Source: Centrapalus pauciflorus (lineage: Eukaryota; Streptophyta; Magnoliopsida; Asterales; Asteraceae). From it: a stretch of 64,000 nt of DNA. Below, piece by piece: positions 34,001 to 45,732 of the stretch. Below the pieces are notes generated by a model that was not told the origin of the DNA, did not search any database, and saw nothing but the letters and a program-made list of their open reading frames with translations. Within the stretch, counting starts at the first letter, position 1. Each line of letters starts with the position of its first letter. Made by a program: the position numbers and the translations under genes. The DNA is taken from positions 274,440 to 338,439 of the forward strand of contig JAANYP010004325.1 in assembly GCA_020465985.1 (NCBI GenBank). Direction: 5' to 3'.

Positions 34001-35267
34001 GATATAGCAGAGGTTGCCTCTTTTTCAACTGACTCCTGTTGAGAGGGGTCAGAGGGGCTGTGTTGAGTGGGTAGGTTGATGGTTTTCTTTCAGGCTAGGG
34101 ATTTCATTCTACGCATGGAATAGGATATGGGCGATGATTGAGAAGTGGGAGGATGTTGTGTTTTGACTGGTGAGGAGTCTAGGCTAGAAACAAGGGGGTA
34201 ACATGTTCCATGGTCTCAGTGGGCACAGAGCCACTAGCCACAAAGGCTTCTAGTTCAATAGATGAACCGGCTTGACAAGCCTGCTCCCCCTCAGCCACTG
34301 AGGCTGAGGGTGCAGACTGTGTTGTTTTGGCCTTCTTGGTGACAGGCCCAGCTTCACTAGATATTAAGGCATGTTTTGCCTTTTTAGTCCGTGATTTGGA
34401 GAGCAGGGGTTGGATTCACCTTCTAAGTAGAAGGTCCTTCCACCAAACCTAGTAACCTCTTCATTGGTGTTGCCAAAGGAGGATCATCAGCAAAGACCAG
34501 GGTGTGAAATTCCTTGTTTCCAATGACAGGAAACACCATAGACTTGAGGAATGTCTGGGAGTTGTAGAGCTAATCACCACAAACATGCTTGAAGAAATCT
34601 GGGATATCTTACATCAGTAGGACGCTGTTCTTGATCCACAAAGGCCCTCAGATTTGAGAATATCCATTTAGCCATATTCAAAGTGGTCACATCCACAAAC
34701 TCTAGTGCTACTTGAACTTCATCACAGCTAAGCTGATCAAATGAACCAACTTTGCAGCCTAGACTCATCACCACAGAGGCGAAGAGAAAGCTGTAAGTTG
34801 GTGCAAGCTCCTTTCTGAAAAGGGTTGCACCCACCCTTGGTGCTGACACACCACAACAATGTAGCAGATTGGCCATGTGTTCATTCTCCGGCTGTGGTTT
34901 GTCATACTTTTCAGCAACAGGAAGGTGAAGTACCTCCTAAAGAAGAGTTTGCAGCTATCTTAATGGTTTTTGTGGTTTTGAGTGGTTCCCCTAATGGTTT
35001 TGGTAGCAGGGTCATAGGAACAGGTATACCAAACCTCATAAACCATTTCCAGAATCATGACACCAGAGGTGGCTGTCATGGCGTAGTTAAGAGGGTGAGC
35101 TTTCAGAAATTCAACCATCTGGTCATATCCTTTCCCGACATAGTTTTTGGGGATGGTTAGGTTGGCCACATAGTTGGTGGGTTTGATGGTTAACATGGTG
35201 GTTACCGATTAATGTTTGACAACATCATAACCAAGGAATGCAAGACGAAGGGGGTATTGTAGGCCAT
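31088..35267 (-). pseudogene. Element D third ORF, broken
   Basis: ATG retained at 35267 (MAYNTPFV), but a frameshift follows within about 20 codons. Recognisable parts: MLTIKPTNYVANLTIPKNYV near 35195, MANLLHCCGVSAPRVGATLF near 34870, a Ser/Pro-rich middle with multiple stops, a segment with a perfect 144-bp tandem duplication (32343-32630), and the C-terminal domain (31950-31100) open from 32074 to 31139: YFDNMAKKKFFDVADRTLA, ITRLGTEGPKLEAYEATEVA, HSLPKGVEPVEGKYIEEHE. Its C-terminus ends near 31088. No catalytic motif is seen. Confidence 0.82.
32343..32630 (-). repeat. Perfect 144-bp tandem duplication in element D third ORF
   Basis: 32343-32486 and 32487-32630 are identical as read, and the 144-bp unit (48 codons) keeps frame. 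The unit encodes TSIVSEKAVEPTQARSPSP and ends ILGDRPNKRRQL. Neither A nor C has the second copy at this place. Confidence 0.92.
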
Positions 35268-35917
35268 TTTGGTGAGTAGATAAGGATGCACAATTTTTGG
35301 ACACAAAGTCTTTCGTAGTTTTTAGGGTTTTAGCAGAGTGTTTTTTTGAAGTAGGGAAGGAGAAGAAGATGAAACAGTGAAATGGGTATTTATAGGATTT
35401 GAATGTGAGATAGTGGGAGATAGAAGATTTTGGGCTGTTGATTTGAAATATGATGACTAAAGGAAAAAAGAACGGTTTACCACGTCAGCACGTTTGTCAG
35501 ACCAACTTGACCTTTTTCTCCACTTACACACGTAACACACATTATCCACAGGTAATTAAGATAAATAAATACATAATTTAAGTAACTTTAATGTGAAGTA
35601 TTGTTAATTAAAAGCTGATGTTCAAGACTGTTATTCAAACCTGTGATGAAAATATTTCATCAAACGCTGATCCTTCTGTAACCTGTTTAGTTCAAACCTG
35701 TGCAGTGATATGAGAACAAGTTTCAACGTGAAACCTGTTCAATAGCTGAACAGATTACAAGGCTTTGCCTTGTATGAAAGAATACAGAGTGAGCAGGTTT
35801 CAGGTTCAGACAACAGAACATGTTTGAGAGAAAAACTTAGTTTTAAGAAAATTGTTATTTTGGCAAACCTATTACTTGTCAAACCTGTTTAAATCTCAAC
35901 AAACTGGCTAAGCACAG
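35268..35917 (-). promoter_or_regulatory. Element D internal promoter region (proximal part)
   Basis: Between the third-ORF ATG and insertion G. TATA box TATAAATA at plus-strand 35387-35394 in the same ttcaaatcc context as B and C, a pyrimidine-rich leader, an ACGTGT core near 35528, the ggtcaagttggtctgac block, and fewer exact CTGTTC/GAACAG sites (one of each within 35730-35755). The distal end lies beyond G at 41176-41211. Confidence 0.65.
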
Positions 35918-36234
35918 TATTGGGTACAAATTATGTAGAGTTGAAAAGAATTAAATTGTATAAATTATAAGGGTTTTATTGTAAATACTCAATAGTTGTC
36001 ATTGTGTATAAATAGAAGGGTAGTGTGTACTGTTTGAATGAGGAAAATAGAAGGGAGGTAATCAGTAACACGTACATGCAAGATCAGAATAGGAGTGCTG
36101 TGCAAGATATTCAAGAACACTCATTGTAATATTCTTTCTCATCTATTAAAGCATTTGGTATTATGAGTTTATGATAATTGTTCATATGATTGTGTTTAAA
36201 TGTTGTTATGAATTACATGAAATTTATATTATCA
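35918..36234 (+). repeat. Element G 5' LTR (317 bp)
   Basis: Starts TATTGGGTAC (3' copy TGTTGGGTAC, one change) and ends ATTATCA. TATA box TATAAATA at 36007-36014. It carries a 15-bp stretch near 36052 (gaagggaggtaatca) absent from the 3' copy, plus a few substitutions, so it is moderately old. Confidence 0.9.
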
Positions 36235-36249
36235 ATTGGTATCGGAGCC

Positions 36250-37428
36250 AAATATGGCTGAATTTGAATGAATTTTGATTTTGAAAGTTGATTTTTTGAA
36301 CACTGTTACATTCATGGAAATTTTTAAATTTCAGAAATCATTTGTGGATTTTGATTTTGAGGATGAAATGGATTGATAATTGGATCGAAGGTGAGGATTT
36401 TAAAGGTGATTTCAATGATATAAGTATCAGATATTAACTCCAAACACACAAAAAGTAATTTGAGATTTACTGATTTTTCAAAACTTTTTTGTTCTTAATG
36501 AGTTTGTTATATTTTGGAGTTTTGATCTGATATTAGGCAAAATTGTCATTCAAAAAGTGTTTGTGTGTGAAAATCGAAGCTTCGATTGTAATATGGGATC
36601 ATTTGGTTAATTTTTTGTTGAATATTGAATGTCTGAACTTGATTTTTGAAATACTCTAATAAAACTCGGACAAAGTTAAAATGATAATGTTAATCGTGTT
36701 TCAAAAAGAAGCATTCGAGTTTGGTTCATTTGATATTCAAGTTGTATACTTCTTTGATCGTGTTTGGTCTTATTGTCATTCAAGGTTTATAACTCTTTCA
36801 TCGAGTTTGGTTCTTTATGTTTCGAGTTTATTGTAACTTCATTCGAGAAAGTGCCTACTTCTATCGAGTTTCACAAAGTTTATCAATTTTTCAATCGAGT
36901 TTGACACAGACTTGTTCGAGTTTCATTCTTCTGCATTCGAGTTTCAAGCTTTATCATTCGAGTTTCATTAAAGCTTCATTCGAGTTTTGATACAGCTCCA
37001 TTCGAGTTTTGTTATTCAATATTCGAGTTTCTTGAGACTTCATCCGAGTTTAGCTAGTGAGACTTCATTCGAGATTTGTCTAACATTATTCAAGTTTGTT
37101 TGTACGTTCATCGAGTTTTATACATCATCATTCGAGTTTGATTGACCTTTGCTGCTTCAATTGGTCATAACTTTTGACTGGAAACAAGATCTACGATTTC
37201 TAGAACTGGCGTAGCCCGTTTGGGTAATTTTTGAGGCCTAATTCGACTCCAAAAAAAAGTTACGGGCATTTTTCTGTAGAAAAAGCTGAAATTTCAAAGT
37301 CAAAAAGTCAATTCAGAGCTGATTTTTCATAAGTTATCATTTACAGATGTAGTTTTCAAAGTTTTATCAGAATTCACTAATTTTTCCATAAAAGATTTTG
37401 GAAATTCATTTTTCTTTAATTCATTATG
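36250..37428 (+). other. Element G 5' leader with ATTCGAGTTT array
   Basis: No credible ORF. From about 36708 to 37140 the decamer (C)ATTCGAGTTT recurs: 11 copies with TTCGA and about six one-base variants (atcgagttt, tccgagttt, ttcaagttt) in some 430 bp, at irregular 20-40 bp spacing. After 37150 comes AT-rich sequence leading to the gag remnant. Element F has a related array in its own leader. Confidence 0.8.
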
Positions 37429-38637
37429 GCATATCCTTATGAATAATTGTTAAGTCTCGGCTAATTTAAAAACCTACTGAATCTGAAAAGATTTGTAAGA
37501 ACAATTACGACATTCTTGTTCAGTTAAATACTGATAAAGCTCTTGCTTTACGTGATGTATCAATACTAAAAGAAGAAATTCAGAGCTAAAAAGTAAAACA
37601 AAATTCTAAGAGTACTGCTCTTAAATTGAAAATATCAGAATTAAACAAAGAACTTGATGAGTTGAAACAAGAAAATATTCAGATTGCAACTCAACTGAAA
37701 TATCTTGTGCCTGAAAGAACTGAGCTGCATAAGAAAGTTAAAGATCATGAAGAATCACTTTACAAGACAACTCATACTGATCAAAATTATGTTTTAAACA
37801 AATCTGAAGAAATTTTGCTCTTGAAAAACAGTTATCTTTAACTAAAGATTTACTTGAAAAGGAGAGACATCAGTTCTTGTTTAAAGAACAAGATTTTAAA
37901 ACAAAATCTGAATTGTTTGAAATGAAAGACATATGTTCTTAATTAAAGAACAATCTTTTGAATCTGATTACCAATCATTTGATAATGAAAAAAATTCATA
38001 TTTGGTCAGTATCAAAGAATTGGAAAATCAGATGTTTCATCTTTATAAACAATTTAATGACTCTCCTTCAATAAAGAAATCAACGGTTACAGATCCTTCA
38101 GTTTGCTCAGAATCTAAGGTTGATCAATCTGATTTGTCTACTAAAAGTGAAAAGAATCCAACTGTATCTCCTAAGTTTGATTCTTTTTCAGATCATAAAC
38201 TTAAGTGTCTTTAAAGATACAGAAAGGCAAAGATACAATTATTGAACAACTTCCGGCCAAGATTTACACCGGTGAATCTTCGAAGTCAAATTTTCATAAA
38301 GTTTCTGAAATTATTGATCATTCTAATCAGAAAACTATTTTCGTAGAAAAACACCAAGTATTATCAGAAAAAGGCAAGAACCGGACAATTTTTCAAAAAG
38401 AAAAGTTCGCAAAAGTCTGATCATTCAAATTCAAGTTTCTTTAGAAATTCAGATATTCAATTTACTAATACTCAAAGAAATTTGTTTTCTACTTTTGAGA
38501 GAGAAGCTGATAGCTATAACCTGCAATGGGTACCTAAACCCAAGTACAAGTGGGTACCGAAACCCGTTTTGAAATGGGTACCCAAAAGTGCTGACAAATC
38601 TGGATCCAAATCATTTTGGATTCCAATGACATGTTAA
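37429..38637 (+). pseudogene. gag: Element G gag remnant (coiled-coil part)
   Basis: Broken frames encode heptad-rich helices (ISELNKELDELKQENIQIAT, LVPERTELHKKVKDHEESLY), a Ser/Lys-rich stretch, and a tail of repeated WVPKP-like units (38545-38590: WVPKPKYK, WVPKPVLK, WVPKSADK). The tail ends IPMTC-stop at 38635-38637. The WVPK tail just before pol is common in plant Sirevirus gags. No UBN2 core or CCHC knuckle is recognisable. The stop is followed closely by tttctgcag. Confidence 0.7.
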
Positions 38638-40863
38638 TTTCTGCAGGTCATGCAGGCTTTTACTCACATCAGTGTTGAACCCGGACGTTATTGGTAATAG
38701 TTTTTAGTCATATCAGACTAGAACCCGGTCTTTGTTGAAAATGGCTTCTGTACTTCTCAGTACAGAACCCAAGCTAAAGGCTATCAGTTACTTCAGACTG
38801 AAACCCGAGCTTCTGCAACAAAGGCTTCTAATCACTTCAGATTAGAACTCGATTCTGAAAGGCGAAACTTTTTGAAATTCCAGCCCTGAATTCAAATCTA
38901 AAGCTGAATTGACAAAGAGAGAGTTTTATTTTATTAATTTTTTGCTCCTGATTTCTTTTCCATGAGTTGACTAATTATGTGTGCTTATTTCCAGGAGGAG
39001 TTTCACTCTGAGAATGACATATATTTCCCAAAATTGTGTGTTTTTTTCACGAAAAGTATTTTGTTCACACATAAAAAGATTTTTGAGCTGAAACGAATAA
39101 TTTTTTTTAAGAATCTTAATTTCTCATTCTATGAATTTATCATTGAGGTTAATTAAACTAATCTCTTTGATTTTTCATTATATCATTGTTTTCGAGATTC
39201 TCTTTGATATTCTCCCATTCTTATAGAATTCTCTCATGATCACCCATGAGCTAATACTTTCATGAAAATCTGAATCATTTCATATCATATTTCATATTTT
39301 GCATTTCATTATGATATCTTCCAACTCATTGTTCCCCAAATTCATTCTGGATTTCATCTCCTAATTCATCTGAGCTGAAAATTCTAATAATTCTTTGTAT
39401 GATATCTCATGAGCTGAAATGCTTTAGATTATTTATGCTGACTCCGATTATGCACCTAACTGTGTGATAAGTCATAAATATCGCTTCTATGGTCTAACCA
39501 GAACTGGAAGACCTACCCAAGGAGCAAACCATCTATAGTTTGTATGGGTGATGGTTCTTTAGGTCTATTTAGTTGAGAAGTGTTAGTTATCACGAGTTAT
39601 TGACAGGGTCGAGCAGAGGTGAAATGTAAATGAGAGGATATAGTGAAAGGAGATGGTGGTGCATCAGATCATGCTTTCTCTATAAAGCTGACTGAATTTA
39701 TTTCTGAAAAGTGAGCCGTAGGGAGCTTAGTTGAAAAATGCTGAGAGCTGAGAGCTGAGAAAGGATTTGAAGAAAAGATAATCCTTCCTACAATGTGTCT
39801 GCTGGGTAAACCACATAATCTATAAAGCCCTAGGCGACTTGATATTGAAAAAGACGTCATGGACCCAGTGACGCATGCACTTAATCCCACCAACCACTCA
39901 GTTATCTCTCAAAATATTTTTGTTTCAATAATCACGAAGATATAGCACATTTCTATCGATATATCATTTGGATATTATTGATATTAAAACAAGGAAGACA
40001 TTTGCTCTGGTCTCCGCTTCAGTTGATGCACATTGTGTCTACAACTGATAATATACACTTTTAGGACACATCGACTCTGACAGTCTACGTGACTATAAAC
40101 TTCTAGTCCAAAGTGACTACACCGGACCATATAAGAGTGATTCTTTCATGATAAAGGATTTGTGATGACTATTTGGAAATCCTACTAGTGTTAACATCAC
40201 GCCAGCGCCAAAAGTAGGTCACATAGGTTACGTCTATTATGTAAATAGGAATCCTATGTGGACCTGGACTCGTTATTTCACAAATTCAATGTGTTTCATT
40301 TTCCCCAAAGCTGACAAGCTTTGTTTTTGTTCTGAAAAGATATAGTATCAATTCGAGGGGGAGTGAAAGTTTTGAGGGGGAATGAGATAGATTTATTTAG
40401 TATAGGGGGAGAGGATATCAGTTTGAGGGGGAGAAAATCTATTTGTAAAATTTCTAAATTGTAATTGTTGTTGTATTTCTTCTATTGTAATTTCATTGCA
40501 ATTCTGTCTCTGAAGATTTTGCATGATGTTCATAGTTTTTATGATCATCATGAGGGGAAGAAAAAGTTGAATTTCAGAGACAACTGTTGAGTAGTTTGAA
40601 GACAACTGAAGACAATTACAACAACATCTCAAGACAATTGATCAAGTGAGAGAATCAGAAGCTGTTCAAGATTCAAAGGCGAGCGTGCTTACAAGAAAAG
40701 TGATGATCAGAGATAAAGAGATTTGAAGATCAGAGAGAGATAAAGAAGCTTTTATCGGAAGATTCTGAGATCAACGAAAAGAAGAAGATTCAAGAAAAAA
40801 TCGAAAAAAGTGTTGAAATTCCCTGAGTAGAATTTTAATTGAAAAAAAAATTGTTTTCATCTC
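38638..40863 (+). other. Element G non-coding interior
   Basis: No pol homology on either strand. 38670-38860 has five imperfect units of the type (c)ttcaga-ntnGAACCCGnnc at about 40-47 bp spacing. 39000-40300 is AT-rich with scattered short direct repeats. 40355-40433 has four polypurine-tract-like G-runs (two gagggggag and two close variants). Confidence 0.7.
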
Positions 40864-41175
40864 TAAGGGGGAGATTGTTGGGTACAAATTACGTGGAGTT
40901 GAAAACAATTAATTTTTATAAAGTATAGGGGTTTTATTGTAAATACTCAATAGTTGTCATTGTGTATAAATAGAAGGGTAGTGTGTACAGTTTGAATGAG
41001 GAAAATAGTAACACGTACATGCAAGATCAGAATAGGAGTGATGTACAAGATATTAAAGAACAATTGTAATATTCTTTCTCATCTATTAAAGCATTCGGTA
41101 TTATGAGTTTCTGATAATTGTTCATATGATTGTGTTTAAATGTTGTTATGAATTACATGAAATTTGAATTATCAT
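40864..41175 (+). repeat. Element G polypurine tract and 3' LTR
   Basis: Tract taagggggagat (40864-40875), LTR TGTTGGGTAC...ATTATCA (40876-41175, 300 bp). TATA box TATAAATA at 40965-40972. D resumes at 41176 after the tacag repeat. Confidence 0.9.
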
Positions 41176-41211
41176 ACAGAGCAGATGAAACTTGTTCACT
41201 TTAATGACACT

Positions 41212-44200
41212 TAGTCACTTTTATTTAACATTCCCAGCTTGCACACAAGGGAATTCAACCTATTTTCATCAAGAGTTTTGGTGAAAATATCTGCAAGTTG
41301 TTCTTCTGTGGAACAAAAGTTACCTCCACATTACCTTTTTGGATGTGATCTCTTATGAAATGATGTCTGATCTCAATATGCTTTGTGCTGGAGTGGAATA
41401 AATGATTGTTGGATATGGCTATGACACTTGTATTGTCACACAGAATATGAATTTTCCTATTTACAAGGCCATAATCTTCTAGCTACTGTTACATCCATAG
41501 AATTTGCACACAGTTGCTTCCAGCAGCAATATATTCAATTTCAGCAGTAGAAGTAGAAACAAAATTCAACTTCTTGCTACACCAACTGATCAACTTTCCA
41601 CCAAGGAGTTGACATCCACCTGTTGTGCTCTTTCTATCTAGCCTGCAACCTGTAAAATTAGAATCTGAATATCTAAATAGATTAATGCTAGAGTCTTTGG
41701 GATACTAAAGACCCAAGCCTGGTGTACCCTTTAGGTATCTGAAGATTCTTTTTACAGCAGCTAGATGTGATTCCTTTGGATCAGCTTGAAACCTAGCACA
41801 TAGACAGGTATCAAACATTATATCTGTTCTACTAGCAGTTAGATATAGCAAGCTCCCAATCATACCTCTGTAAGCTGTTATTGAAATAGCTTTTCCACAC
41901 GTATCAACATCCAATTTTACATTGGTTGCCATTGGGTTTTTGATGGGAGAACAATGATTAAATTTAACGTTTTTTAATAGATCTAATGTATACTTTCTTT
42001 GATTTATGAAAATTCCATTTGAGGTTTGTTTAAGCTGTAGTCCTAAAAAGAAAGTAAGTTCACCCATCATGCTCATTTCATACTTAGATTTCATGAGCAG
42101 TGAAAAATTCTTGCACAACTGTTCTTTAGTAGAACCAAATATAATGTCATTTACATAAAATTAAACAAGCATTATGTCAGTTTTCACTTTCTTTATGCAC
42201 AATGTAGTATCCACTTTACCTCTGAAATATCCATTTCTCATAAGAAATTCAGTAAGAGTGTCATACCAGGCTCTTGGAGCCTGTTTCAGACCATAGAGTG
42301 CTTTGTCCAACTTAGAGACAAAACCTCGATGATGTTCATTTTCAAAACCTTGAGGTTGCTTAACATATAACTCTTCTTGCAGCTTTCCATTAAAAAATGC
42401 ACTCTTTTCATCCATTTGAAATACCTTCATGCTCTTGTGAGCAGCATAAGCTAGAAACAAACGAATTGCTTCTAGCCTGGCCACTGGAGCAAATGTTTCA
42501 TCATAATCTATAACTTCTTCTTGCCTATACCCTTGAGCAACTACTCTAGCCTTATTTCTAATGACATGACATTGGTCATCCATTTTGTTTCTGAAAACCC
42601 ATTTAGTGCCAATAATAGTTTCCCTTTAGGCATATGGACCATCTGCCATACTTTGTTTCTCTCAAACTGATTGAGTTCCTCTTGCATGCCAGTGATCAAA
42701 TTGGCATCTTTTAGTGCATCATCAACTTTCTTTGGCTCCATTAGGGACACAAAACTTTAAAACATACAAAAGTTTCCAAGACTATCCCTTCTTGTATGCA
42801 CACCTTTGTTGATGTCAATAATGATTTGATCATTTGGATTACACCTGATCCACTTAGGATCATGTTTCAATGAAGATTCCCCTGTATCTTGTACATTATC
42901 TTAATTTTCAACTGATCTTGTGGAACAACTCTCAAGATTTTCAGACACACTGACATTTTGAGCATGTTCATCTGTTGAGAATGAACCAGTGTTGTTGTTG
43001 AACACATCAGTAGGGTATTCAGGGAAATCAGCATTTATTTGTTCTGGACATGATACATTCACTATATCAGTGCACTTATTCACACAAGGTGTACTAATAT
43101 AATCATCATCATGTCCATTGTGGTTAACAGGTTCCACTCTGGGTGATGTGGAAGCTTTTGAGTCCTTTTCTTCTGCATTTGAATGCATGAGATCATCAAT
43201 GCAGATTTCTCCTGAAACTGATTCAGGATCAGCTTTGGTTGAAGGATTTGTAGACTCTTCAAAGGTGGCATTGATAGATTCATTTATCACCTTTCTTTTA
43301 GGGTTGTATTCTCTATAGGCTTTGGAAACTGCTGAATATCTAACAAACACTCCTTCATCAGCTTTAGGTTCAAATTTGTCCATTTGATCCCTTTGGTTCG
43401 GAATTAAACAAGGGCATCCAAACACATGAAAATAGCTTATATTTGGCTTTCTCCCTTTGAGTAATTCATAAGGGGTTTTGTTGAACCTTTTTACCACCAT
43501 TGATCTGTTTTGAGTGAAGCAGACAGTGTTGACAACTTCAACCCAAAATGATGAAGGAAGACCTGATGCAGAAAGCATTGTTCTAGCAGCTTCAATCAGA
43601 GTTCTATTTCTCCTTTCAGCCACTCCATTTTGTTGTGGAGTCCTTACAGTTAAAAAGTTTTGAGAAATTATCTTTTCTTCATAGAGGTTCTCAAGAGTAC
43701 TATTTCTAAATTCAGTACCATGATCACTTCTAAGCTGCTTGACTTGGGCAGAGATCAAAACTTCCATCTTCTTGATAAACCCAATAATTTCCCTTGCAAC
43801 CTCTCGTTTAGTCTTCAGGAAGATTACCCATGTAAACCTGGAGAACTCATCAACCATTACTAGGGTGTATCCTCTACCTCCTAGACTTGAGACGTTAACA
43901 GGTCCAAACAAGTCCATGTGGATTAAGAAAAAAGGTGTATCAATAGAGAAATTATGCTTAGATTAAGAGATGTCTTTCTTTGCTTACCCTTCTCACAAGT
44001 TGTGCAGAGTTTATCCTTAACAGAGGTTATAGAAGGCAAACCTGTTACTAACCCTTTCTTACAGAGTTTGTTGATATCCTTGAATTTCAGGTGTGATAGC
44101 CTTTTGTGCCATTACTAATTAAGGTCGACATTGCTTCTTGAGACAAAACAGGTTTCAGTTGTCTGATCAGCAGATTTCAAGTCTACAATGTATACCCCTA

Positions 44201-44517
44201 TCTTTCTTTGTGCACACAACACAACTTTTCCTTGGGAGTCCATTATGTACCGTAGGTGCTCATCAAAGTTAACTTTATAGCCAGCATCACACAGTTGACT
44301 GATGCTTACAAGGTTATGTTTTAGCCTAGACACATAGGCTACTCTTTTGAAGATTGCATCACCTGCAAGAAGGAGTCCATATCCTTCTATGGATCTCTGA
44401 ACATTGTCACCGAATGTGACTTTCGGGCCTTTCTCAGGCTTGAGGTCACTCAACAGTTCCTTGCAACCTGTTAGAGCAGCCACTGTCCAAGTACCAAACC
44501 TGGCTTGGTTGTTTGAC
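41212..44517 (-). pseudogene. pol: Element D pol (PR-INT-RT-RNase H), broken
   Basis: Protease/pre-integrase 44517-44115, with a deletion that removes the middle of the SGCSGHMTG motif (reads GCS-N-R); pre-integrase CHC region near 44000; integrase core open from 43917 to 42901 (HMDLFGPV, VMVDEFSRFTW, RSDHGTEF, NGVAERRNRTL); RT in pieces 42750-42161 (VVAQGYRQEEVIDYDETFAP, FQMDEKSAFFNGKLQEE, where the first catalytic Asp context is changed) and 42118-41705; RNase H 41700-41212 with several stops, ending NKSD-stop at 41212. The IYVDDII segment is damaged (near 42150). Confidence 0.9.
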
Positions 44518-44544
44518 CTGAGAGTAACAAGAGGAAACATTAGT
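44518..44544 (-). other. Element D gag-stop / branch-point / acceptor-like motif
   Basis: Minus strand ACTAAT containing the gag stop TAA (44540-44542), then gtttcctcttgttactct and CAG followed by G. The branch-point A (44540) to the last G (44518) is 22 nt, the same as B, C and F, although the tract between differs in sequence. The next codon is in phase with pol. Confidence 0.62.
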
Positions 44545-44683
44545 TCTTAGGGGAACTCATCACAGGGATGAGTTCTCCTTCCTCATCAACATTTGTTGAT
44601 GGACCACTTAGTTCAACACTAATATTTCCAATTTGTATTGTATCTGCTGAGATACTCTCCTCAATGACAAGGTTACTTCTAAC
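44540..44683 (-). pseudogene. gag: Element D gag, last ~45 codons
   Basis: Reads ISADTIQIGNISVELSGPSTN, then the ending ELIPVMSSPKN-stop, matching the end of gag in B and C. The upstream part lies beyond insertion H at 51909. The motif INISVD-like acidic tail before the stop is conserved across B, C and D. Confidence 0.85.
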
Positions 44684-44688
44684 ACTGC

Positions 44689-45636
44689 TGTCACACCCCG
44701 TTACCCCGGTAGGCAATGGAGCGTGACGTCGCGGAAACGTAACCATAATCATAAGGAACGATCACTATATGGACGTTTTTCAAAAAAATACATTGATTTA
44801 ACTTCAAATATAGATATTCTTTTACATAACCAAAATGCAGCGAAAGCAGTTCTTAAAATACTAAGATTTAATTACACAATTTAATTATCAGGAAAAATGC
44901 AAATGAATCTCCGAGTTTGAAAACGATGCGACTCCAAAATGAACGGAAGCCTTGGAATGCTTCCGATAAATGCGCATGCCTTATTCACCTGAAAATACAT
45001 GCTAAAATACGTCAACAAATTGTTGGTGAGCTCATAGGTTTACGCGAAAAGACCAGTTGTATGGACATTATCAGATGAGTTGAATTTATAAAGCATAACT
45101 TCCGTGTGTGTATTACATAAACCATCATGCAACCGAAGCTTAATTAAATGAGCTTGCCCTGTGCAGTATTCACATACGTAATACTGTGTGTTAAATATAT
45201 TTGCACTCGCTGTTAGCCGATCCGAACTAACCCGAATGGGGGACATGACTCCCGATAGATCTATCCACAATATATTCGCGCTTGCAAATAAATTCAATTA
45301 ACGGTTCATGATTTGAGGGCTGATGGATCCAAACATGTAATACATATAAGAAATAAACCGTTTTGATGTCCATATGAAAACAGTGCATGTATTTCCACCC
45401 CAATAGATAGTGAAAATAGGGGCTATGAAGACTCACCGCATGTTGATGGCAAAAAGATCGTAAAAACGACGATTTTCGTTGTTGATGAGTGACGACACCG
45501 GACGCGTTTAACCGAGTTCTAAATGATATAAGGGATTTAATAACTCCCATATATGATAATATGTATGTATAAATGTTGTTATGTTTTAAATCACCCAACA
45601 TTACAAGTTTATAAATAAAACTAACTTAAAACGTCA

Positions 45637-45732
<96 letters not shown>

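Larger units (their letters stand above)
35918..41175 (+). mobile_element. Element G: copia-type LTR element without pol (5.26 kb)
   Basis: Inserted in D between RNase H and the third ORF. LTRs are 35918-36234 and 40876-41175; primer site ttggtatcggagcc at 36236-36249; polypurine tract at 40864-40875. Flanking 5-mers are cacag (35913-35917) and tacag (41176-41180), a target duplication with one change. The inside holds a 5' leader with a TTCGAG motif array, a decayed gag C-terminal region and about 2.2 kb of non-coding sequence. There is no protease, integrase or RT, so it must have depended on proteins from another element. Confidence 0.9.

Noticed and set aside
36250..37150. CRISPR-like or satellite reading of the TTCGAG array in G
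   Set aside because: Units are short and degenerate with irregular spacing and no unique-length spacers; a plant nuclear element leader fits better.
38635..38646. Acceptor-like site after G's gag stop (ttaatttctgcag)
   Set aside because: The A-to-AG distance is only 9 nt, too short for normal splicing; it may be a shortened relic of the 22-nt arrangement, but I do not count it.
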